Source: an uncultured Desulfobacteraceae bacterium
Lineage (GTDB): Bacteria > Desulfobacterota > Desulfobacteria > Desulfobacterales > UBA2174
Reading direction: 5' to 3'
DNA: 9,387 bases
Assembly (NCBI GenBank): GCA_937982505.1
Contig: CALJLV010000055.1
Location: 1-9,387 of the forward strand
Both the position numbers and the translations under genes were made by a program. The stretch's first letter is position 1. Every line of letters begins with the position of its first letter. Positions 1-4,753 of the stretch are shown here, piece after piece. A model generated the notes under the pieces. It was not told the DNA's origin, made no database searches, and saw nothing but the letters and a program-made list of their open reading frames with translations.

Positions 1-513
1 ACGGTCTACGGGATCGTCAAGCAGAACGACGGCTTCATCGACGCCTCCAGCCAGCAGGGGGCCGGCAGCACCTTCAGGATCTACCTGCCGCGGCACGCCG
101 GGCGGGTGGCGGAGGCGTGCGAGGCGACGGAAGACATTCCTCTGGGTCAGGGAGAGACGATACTGATCGTCGAAGACGAGGCCGCCATTCTCAAGCTCTG
201 CCAGACGATGCTTGAAAACCTGGGCTACACCGCGTTGGCGGCCGCTGGCACCGCCGAGGCCCTCGCCCTGGCCGAGGCCCATGCCGGGAAGATCCACCTG
301 CTGATCACCGACGTGGTCATGCCCCGGATGAACGGCCGGGACCTGGCGGCGCGGTTGCAGGCTCTGTGCCCGGGGCTGCGGGTGCTGTTCATGAGCGGCT
401 ACACCGCCGAGGTCATCGCCCGCCAGGGAATCCTCGACGCGGGGATGCAGTTCATCCAGAAGCCGTTTTCCCGCGATGAGCTGGCGCTGAAGGTGGCCGA
501 AGTGCTGAAATAG
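1..513 (+). CDS. Hybrid histidine kinase, C-terminal part (HATPase end + receiver), 5' truncated by window
   Basis: The frame is open from base 1 and ends at TAG 511-513, giving 170 visible codons; the true start lies upstream of the window. A GTG at 106 is in frame but falls inside the protein, so it is not taken as the start. Codons 1-32 are the end of a HATPase_c domain (TVYGIVKQN, then FRIYLPRH), the same end seen in the two other kinases here. Codons 52-170 are a full receiver domain: acidic pair E58/D59, phospho-acceptor D104 in LLITDVVMP, conserved Ser in FMSGYT at codon 132, and the KPF lysine at codon 154. It is therefore the tail of a cytosolic hybrid kinase that passes phosphate from its own His to this Asp or onward. 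There is no output domain after the receiver. The last 18 codons match the kinase ending at 4540 exactly at DNA level. The sensor part cannot be seen. Confidence 0.93.
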   Translation, partial: TVYGIVKQNDGFIDASSQQGAGSTFRIYLPRHAGRVAEACEATEDIPLGQGETILIVEDEAAILKLCQTMLENLGYTALAAAGTAEALALAEAHAGKIHLLITDVVMPRMNGRDLAARLQALCPGLRVLFMSGYTAEVIARQGILDAGMQFIQKPFSRDELALKVAEVLK

Positions 514-667
514 TCATTGGTCAGTGGTCATTGGTCATTTGGGGCGTGCCACGTGAGGGGGGATGGGAGTAATGGGAATTATGAGAATAATGAGGCCAAA
601 CGCCATAGCTCCCATTCTTCCCATCATTCCCATTTCCCACCAACCCCTGACCCCTGACCCCTGACCA
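457..667. repeat. Long direct repeat, copy A (kinase 3' end + element)
   Basis: Bases 457-667 match 4484-4694 at a constant offset of 4027 with four mismatches. The first 139 bases (457-595) are identical. The repeat includes the last 18 codons and the stop of the kinase and continues through the intergenic element. Immediately upstream of 457 the two genes are clearly diverged. Confidence 0.9.
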
Positions 668-698
668 ATGACCACTGACCCCTGACCACTGACCAATG
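513..698. repeat. Palindromic intergenic repeat element, copy 1 (nested 7-bp and 9-bp inverted arrays)
   Basis: The element fills most of the 223-bp gap between the kinase stop and kaiC. The left outer arm (513-540) is four tandem 7-bp units: GTCATTG, GTCAGTG, GTCATTG, GTCATTT. The right outer arm (648-696) is seven units of TGACCNN type. CATTGGTCAGTGGTCA at 515-530 is perfectly inverted at 683-698. Inside lie 9-bp units on the left (563-594: ATGGGAGTA, ATGGGAATT, ATGAGAATA, then ATGAG) and inverted 9-bp units on the right (about 609-634, CCCATTCTTCCCATCATT). Between the left arms is a GC-rich segment with the palindrome CACGTG at 550-555. The first unit begins on the G of the TAG stop codon. 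The origin is unknown; a non-autonomous palindromic element or a REP-like intergenic repeat is plausible. The RNA could form a long imperfect hairpin and act in 3'-end formation, but there is no U-run of a classic terminator. Confidence 0.85.
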
Positions 699-723
699 CC
701 CCCGAAAACACGAAAAACAGAGC

Positions 724-729
724 AAGGAG
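724..729 (+). promoter_or_regulatory. Shine-Dalgarno of kaiC
   Basis: AAGGAG lies 7 nt before the ATG at 737 and fixes the kaiC start. The rest of 699-736 is an A-rich leader (GAAAACACGAAAAACAG) in which I see no convincing -35/-10 pair, so the promoter is not assigned. Confidence 0.8.
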
Positions 730-736
730 CAACCAG

Positions 737-2185
737 ATGACATCTCGCAAACCACCAGAAGTCTCGCCGCCCCCGGGGGTTGAAAAGGTCTCCACCGGCA
801 TTTCGGGGCTGGACAATGTGTTGCGTGGAGGCCTTCCACGGGGCGCGATAACCCTGCTGAGCGGAGGTCCCGGATCAGGCAAGACCCTTCTGGGACTCGA
901 ATTTCTGGTACGGGGCGCCATGAGCGGCAACCCGGGCATCATGGTGACCTTCGAAGAGCGGGATTCGGACTTGCGCCGGTACACGGCGGCATTCGGCTGG
1001 GATCTGCCCGCCCTGGAGGCCCAAAACCGTCTGCGGCTCATCAGCGCCCGGATTCGCCCCGATGCGGTGTATTCCGGCGGCTTCGATCTGGGCGGCATTT
1101 TGGGTATTCTGCGCCAGAAGATCGACGAGATCCAGGCCCAGCGCATCCTCATCGACGCCCCGGACATCTTTCTGCGCCTGCTGGACGACATCACCAAGGA
1201 GCGCACCGAACTCTACACGCTGAACGAATGGCTGCGGGATGCCGCAATGACCGCCATTGTGACGGTCAAATCGGATGACAGAAAAAACGCCTGGTCCTCC
1301 AATTACGATTTTCTCGAGTATCTGGCCGACTGCGTCATCCACCTGGACCAGCGCGTCATGGAACAGGTGACCACCCGCCGGCTCCGGGTGGCCAAATACC
1401 GGGGGTCCGGTTTCGGGCGCAACGAGTATCCTTTCGCCATCACGGACCGGGGGCTGTGGGTGATTCCCGTCACCCAGACCAGCCTGCAGCACCGCGCCCT
1501 GGGGGAATCCATGCCCAGCGGCGTCGAGGGGCTGGACGTCCTGCTGGGAGGCGGCTATCGCCGCTGCGCGTGCACCCTGATCAGCGGCAGCTCCGGCACG
1601 GGCAAGACCACCTTTGCCTGCCTGTTTGCCGAGGACGCGGTCAAGAGGGGCGAGCGGGTCCTGTATCTGAACTTCGAAGAATCCTGGAACGCCCTGGTCT
1701 CCTGCATGATCAGCCCGGGGATTGCCATGCAGGCGGCCAAGGATTCGGGCCGCCTGCGGTTTGTCTCGGTGATGCCCGAATCCCAGGGGGTGGAAGAGCA
1801 TCTGATCATGGCCTTTCGCATTATCGAAGCATTCCAGCCCGATCACCTGATGGTGGACGCCATCTCGGCCTGCCGCCGCATGGGCTCCAGCCACGCGGCC
1901 TTCGACTACCTGCTGCGCCTCACGGGCCACTGCAAGGAGCGGGGGATCACCACCCTGCTCACCAATCTCACCGCCGCGGGCAAAGCCGATGAAATCACCG
2001 GCATCGACCTGTCTTCGATCATCGATACGGTCATCATTTTGCGCAACGTGGAGCGCCAGGGCGCCTACCACCGGGAAATCGGCATCCTCAAGTCCCGGGG
2101 AAGGTCGCATTCCAGCCAGGTCCATCGATTCAAGATCACGGATCACGGGATCCGGATCGCATCCCAGGAGGCGGACCATGCCTGA
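737..2185 (+). CDS. kaiC: KaiC-like circadian-clock family double RecA ATPase/autokinase
   Basis: The 482-residue protein has two tandem KaiC/RecA-type ATPase domains. Domain 1 (about 15-245) has Walker A GGPGSGKT at 43-50, the catalytic glutamate pair E73/E74 in TFEE, a Walker-B-like aspartate D140 and the KYRG motif at 220-223. Domain 2 (about 255-475) has Walker A GSSGTGKT at 284-291, E314/E315 in NFEE, Walker B D374 and KSRG at 452-455. Family knowledge: KaiC CI hydrolyses ATP and CII autophosphorylates at an adjacent Ser/Thr pair (S431/T432 in Synechococcus). By motif alignment those positions are S426 and S427 here, with the nearby T426 matched by T421. The protein is shorter than cyanobacterial KaiC (about 519) because it stops soon after the CII core, so the A-loop/tail bound by KaiA is missing. 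It overlaps kaiB by 8 nt. Two domains plus an adjacent kaiB argue for KaiC proper and against the single-domain RadA/KaiC-like ATPases. Confidence 0.94.
   Translation: MTSRKPPEVSPPPGVEKVSTGISGLDNVLRGGLPRGAITLLSGGPGSGKTLLGLEFLVRGAMSGNPGIMVTFEERDSDLRRYTAAFGWDLPALEAQNRLRLISARIRPDAVYSGGFDLGGILGILRQKIDEIQAQRILIDAPDIFLRLLDDITKERTELYTLNEWLRDAAMTAIVTVKSDDRKNAWSSNYDFLEYLADCVIHLDQRVMEQVTTRRLRVAKYRGSGFGRNEYPFAITDRGLWVIPVTQTSLQHRALGESMPSGVEGLDVLLGGGYRRCACTLISGSSGTGKTTFACLFAEDAVKRGERVLYLNFEESWNALVSCMISPGIAMQAAKDSGRLRFVSVMPESQGVEEHLIMAFRIIEAFQPDHLMVDAISACRRMGSSHAAFDYLLRLTGHCKERGITTLLTNLTAAGKADEITGIDLSSIIDTVIILRNVERQGAYHREIGILKSRGRSHSSQVHRFKITDHGIRIASQEADHA
2166..2171 (+). promoter_or_regulatory. Shine-Dalgarno of kaiB, inside the kaiC 3' end
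   Basis: A perfect AGGAGG sits 6 nt before the ATG at 2178, within the last codons of kaiC. It selects this start over longer in-frame extensions into kaiC and supports coupled translation. Confidence 0.88.
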
Positions 2186-2483
2186 ACGCATCACGGATCG
2201 GCCAGGGCGCCCCCCCTATCGGCTGCGCCTTTTCGTGGCCGGCGACGCCCCCAACTCGCGCATCGCCCGGGAGAACCTGCGGCGCCTGGTCGAGCGCAGC
2301 GCCGGGGTGACGGTGGAGATCACCATCGTGGATGTCCTCAAAGATCCCCAGACGGCCCTGGCCCAGGGGGTTTTCCTGACGCCGGCCCTGCAACGGCTCG
2401 GACCCGGACCGGAAACCATGATTTTCGGCAATCTGAGCAACACCGACCTGCTGGCCACCCTCCTGGTGGAGGACGGGGAATGA
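2178..2483 (+). CDS. kaiB: KaiB-like clock protein
   Basis: This 101-residue protein is the usual KaiB size and has the family signature along its length: YRLRLFVAGDAPNS (14-27), the VDVLKDPQ segment (51-58), the LTP motif (67-69, the thioredoxin-like cis-Pro region) and IFGNLSN (82-88) followed by a hydrophobic C-terminal helix. KaiB is a small cytosolic thioredoxin-fold protein that in cyanobacteria switches fold and binds the CI ring of KaiC. That role here is inferred from family and neighbour, not shown. The ATG at 2178 overlaps the kaiC stop by 8 nt (ATGCCTGA) and has a perfect ribosome site. Its own TGA (2481-2483) overlaps the ATG of the next kinase (ATGA). An open frame runs upstream to 1989, but it lies inside kaiC and has no family similarity before residue 1. 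The N-terminus (about 13 residues, Pro/Arg rich) is slightly longer than in cyanobacterial KaiB. Confidence 0.95.
   Translation: MPERITDRPGRPPYRLRLFVAGDAPNSRIARENLRRLVERSAGVTVEITIVDVLKDPQTALAQGVFLTPALQRLGPGPETMIFGNLSNTDLLATLLVEDGE
2468..2472 (+). promoter_or_regulatory. Shine-Dalgarno of the operon kinase, inside kaiB
   Basis: GGAGG ends 7 nt before the ATG at 2480 and lies in the last codons of kaiB. Together with the ATGA stop/start overlap it indicates translational coupling and fixes the start. Confidence 0.8.
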
Positions 2484-4540
2484 AGCGCGGCGATGATCCA
2501 TCCTACGAGGCATTGAAGCGCCGCGCGGAAACGGCCGAAGCGGCCCTCAAGGCGCTGCGCGAAGGCCAGGTGGACGCCATCCTGGGCGAGGAGCGCAACC
2601 TGGTGGTCCGTCTGGCCGACGTCGAGGCGGCTCTGGTCGAATCCGAGGAGCTTTTTCGCACCGTTTTCCAGCAGGCGGCCGTGGGCATGGCCCAGTTGCT
2701 CCCGGAAGGCCGCTATGTGCGGGTCAACCCGCGTCTGGCCGAAATCCTGGGCTATGATCCGCGGGAGCTGGAGGGGCGCTTTTTTCGGGAGATCACCCAT
2801 CCGGACGACTTGGGGCTTCAGGACGCCAAGCTCGCCGAGATATCGGCCGGAAAGAGCGATACCTTCGAAATCGAGAAACGGTTTTTCCACCGGAGCGGCT
2901 CCGTCGTCTGGGCGCGGCTCTACTCCAGGGCGGTGCGGCACCCGGACGGCGCGGTCAAATACCTCATCACCTCCATCGTCGACATCACCGAGCGCCGGCG
3001 CACAGAGGAGGCCCTGCGGCGCCGCGAGCGCCAACTGCAGCAGATTTTCGAGATTCTGCCCATCGGCCTCTGGTTCGTGGATCGCGACGGCACCCTGCTG
3101 CGCGGCAACCCGGCCGGAGTGCGGATCTGGGGCGCCGAGCCCAAGGTGCCGATGAGCGAATACGGCGTGTTCAAGGCCTGGCGCCTGCCCGAGCGCCAGC
3201 CGGTCGAGGCCGGGGACTGGGCCCTGGCCAGGACCATCCGGGATGGCGCCACCATCGTGGACGAGCTGCTCGAAATCGAAGCCTTCGACGGTCGCAAAAA
3301 GACCATTCTCAACTACACGGCCCCCATCCTCGACGCGGAGGGCCGCGTCGACGGGGCCATCGTGGCCAACCTGGACATCAGCGACCGGATGGCGCTTGAA
3401 CGCCAACTGCGCCAGGCCCAGAAGATGGAGGCCGTGGGCCGTCTGGCCGGCGGAGTGGCTCACGATTTCAACAACATGCTGGGCGTGATCCTGGGCTACG
3501 CGGAACTGGCCCGCCAGAAGGTCGGGCCGGATGACGCCCTTGCCGAGGATCTGGAGCAGATCATGACCGCGGCGCGGCGCTCGGCCGACATCACCCGCCA
3601 GCTTTTGGCCTTCGCGCGCCGGCAGACGGTGGCGCCGCGGGTGCTGGATCTCAACGACACGGTGGAGGGGATGCTCAGGATGCTGCGCCGCCTGATCGGC
3701 GAGGACATCGAGCTGCGCTGGCTGCCGGGGGCCGGCCTGTGGCCGGTGAGGATCGATCCCACCCAGGTGGATCAGATCCTGGCGAACCTCCTGGTCAACG
3801 CGCGGGATGCCATCGACGGGGTGGGGCAGGTGAGCCTCGAGACGCACAACGCGCGCCTCGATGCCGCCTGGCGCAGCGACCATCCCGACTTTTCGCCGGG
3901 CGAGTACGTGCTGCTGGCGGTGAGCGACACGGGCCGCGGGATGGATTCCGAAACCCTGGAGAATCTCTTCGAGCCGTTTTTCACCACCAAGGAGCTGGGC
4001 CGGGGCACGGGGCTGGGGCTGGCCACGGTCTACGGGATCGTGCGGCAGAACGGCGGCCTTATCGATGTCTCCAGCCAGCCGAGCCATGGAACCACCTTCA
4101 GGATTTATCTGCCGCGGCATCGGGGCCGGATCGAGGGGACACCCGGGCCGCAAAAGGGCCAGGTTCCCACGGGGCGCGGGGAAACGGTGCTGCTGGTCGA
4201 GGACGATGGGGCGTTGCTCAAGCTGGCGCGGCGCATGCTGGAAGGACTGGACTACCGGGTATTGGCCGCCGGTGGTCCCAACGAAGCCCTCGACCTGGTG
4301 GGCTCGCGCAGCGAAGAGATCCATCTGCTGATCACCGACGTGGTGATGCCGGAAATAAGTGGTCGGGATCTGGCCGAGCGCCTCAAAGCCCTTTCCCCCG
4401 GTCTCAGGGTGCTCTTCATGTCCGGCTACACGGCCGATGTCATCGCCCGGCGGGGGGTGCTGGACGCGGACGTGCATTTCGTGCAGAAGCCGTTTTCCCG
4501 CGATGAGCTGGCGCTGAAGGTGGCCGAAGTGCTGAAATAG
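2480..4540 (+). CDS. PAS-PAS hybrid histidine kinase with receiver, in kaiCB operon
   Basis: The 686-residue protein is soluble, with no membrane segment or signal peptide. Residues about 8-56 are a charged helical, probably coiled-coil leader. PAS 1 is about 57-172 (ends DITER) and PAS 2 about 184-303 (ends DISDR). HisKA follows with phospho-acceptor H328 in GGVAHDFNNML. HATPase_c has N-box N440 (NARDAI), G1 DTGRG 483-487, an LFEPFFTTK F-box and G2 GRGTGLGL 507-514. The receiver is about 568-686: E574/D575/D576, phospho-acceptor D620, S648, K670. All catalytic residues are present, so an active ATP-dependent autokinase with intramolecular His-to-Asp transfer is expected. The ATGA overlap with kaiB implies joint expression and suggests a link to KaiBC state. 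Unlike cyanobacterial SasA it has no N-terminal KaiB-like domain; the PAS domains are the only candidate sensors. There is no DNA-binding output, so the next partner is unknown. The 3' end is identical in DNA to that of the kinase ending at 513. Confidence 0.96.
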   Translation: MKRGDDPSYEALKRRAETAEAALKALREGQVDAILGEERNLVVRLADVEAALVESEELFRTVFQQAAVGMAQLLPEGRYVRVNPRLAEILGYDPRELEGRFFREITHPDDLGLQDAKLAEISAGKSDTFEIEKRFFHRSGSVVWARLYSRAVRHPDGAVKYLITSIVDITERRRTEEALRRRERQLQQIFEILPIGLWFVDRDGTLLRGNPAGVRIWGAEPKVPMSEYGVFKAWRLPERQPVEAGDWALARTIRDGATIVDELLEIEAFDGRKKTILNYTAPILDAEGRVDGAIVANLDISDRMALERQLRQAQKMEAVGRLAGGVAHDFNNMLGVILGYAELARQKVGPDDALAEDLEQIMTAARRSADITRQLLAFARRQTVAPRVLDLNDTVEGMLRMLRRLIGEDIELRWLPGAGLWPVRIDPTQVDQILANLLVNARDAIDGVGQVSLETHNARLDAAWRSDHPDFSPGEYVLLAVSDTGRGMDSETLENLFEPFFTTKELGRGTGLGLATVYGIVRQNGGLIDVSSQPSHGTTFRIYLPRHRGRIEGTPGPQKGQVPTGRGETVLLVEDDGALLKLARRMLEGLDYRVLAAGGPNEALDLVGSRSEEIHLLITDVVMPEISGRDLAERLKALSPGLRVLFMSGYTADVIARRGVLDADVHFVQKPFSRDELALKVAEVLK

Positions 4541-4694
4541 TCATTGGTCAGTGGTCATTGGTCATTTGGGGCGTGCCACGTGAGGGGGGATGGGAGTAAT
4601 GGGAATTATGAGAATAATGAGGTCAAGCGCCATAACTCCCATTCTTCCCATCATTCCCATTTCCCGCCAACCCCTGACCCCTGACCCCTGACCA
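4484..4694. repeat. Long direct repeat, copy B (kinase 3' end + element)
   Basis: This is the partner of the stretch at 457-667, with 4484-4622 identical to 457-595. It spans the end of the operon kinase and the first three quarters of the second palindromic element. Confidence 0.9.
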
Positions 4695-4730
4695 CTGACC
4701 ACTGACCACTGACCAATGACCAATGACCAC
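4540..4730. repeat. Palindromic intergenic repeat element, copy 2
   Basis: This is the same structure as the copy at 513-698, again starting on the G of the kinase TAG codon. The left outer arm (4540-4567) is four 7-bp units, identical to copy 1. The inner 9-bp arms are at about 4590-4621 and 4636-4661. The right outer arm (4675-4730) has eight TGACCNN units against seven in copy 1, and their order differs after the second unit. CATTGGTCAGTGGTCA at 4542-4557 is inverted exactly at 4703-4718. Up to the divergence point the two copies differ at only four positions (copy 1 coordinates 596, 600, 608 and 639). The element ends 23 nt before the next start, so it also forms most of the possible 5' leader of the large kinase. 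Confidence 0.85.
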
Positions 4731-4742
4731 AACCCACCCCCC

Positions 4743-4746
4743 GGAG
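4743..4746 (+). promoter_or_regulatory. Shine-Dalgarno of the large multi-PAS kinase
   Basis: GGAG lies 7 nt before the ATG at 4754, just after the end of the repeat element. ATGs at 4716 and 4723 are in other frames and lie in or at the edge of the heptamer array, so they are not the start. Confidence 0.7.
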
Positions 4747-4753
4747 CAAAACC

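Noticed and set aside
106..513. Stand-alone single-domain response regulator starting at GTG 106
   Set aside because: The frame is open upstream to base 1 and encodes the end of a HATPase domain that matches the two other kinases, so the receiver is the tail of a hybrid kinase.
563..591. Possible sigma-70 promoter inside the element (AATAAT at 586-591)
   Set aside because: The -10-like hexamer is part of the 9-bp repeat, and the hexamer 17 bp upstream (ATGGGA) does not resemble TTGACA.
513..698. CRISPR array
   Set aside because: The repeats are 7 and 9 bp, contiguous and arranged as inverted arms. There are no 20-50-bp repeats with unique spacers and no cas genes.
514..736. Classic rho-independent terminator after the first kinase
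   Set aside because: A long imperfect hairpin is possible, but no T-run follows either arm on the + strand, so I list only the repeat element.
535..1206. - strand frame with a repetitive Gly/Ser/Val peptide, and its twin at 4562-5617 sharing the same C-terminal residues
   Set aside because: The repetitive part is translation of the heptamer and nonamer arrays, and the rest is antisense to kaiC or the giant kinase. The shared ending reflects the duplicated element, not a conserved protein.
875..2194. 439-codon open frame on the - strand
   Set aside because: It is entirely antisense to kaiC, which carries both Walker A motifs and catalytic residues in the + frame.
2216..4477. 753-codon open frame on the - strand
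   Set aside because: It is antisense to kaiB and the PAS hybrid kinase, both of which have clear family motifs. Its product is a low-complexity run of H, G, P, Q and R, typical of a GC-rich shadow frame.
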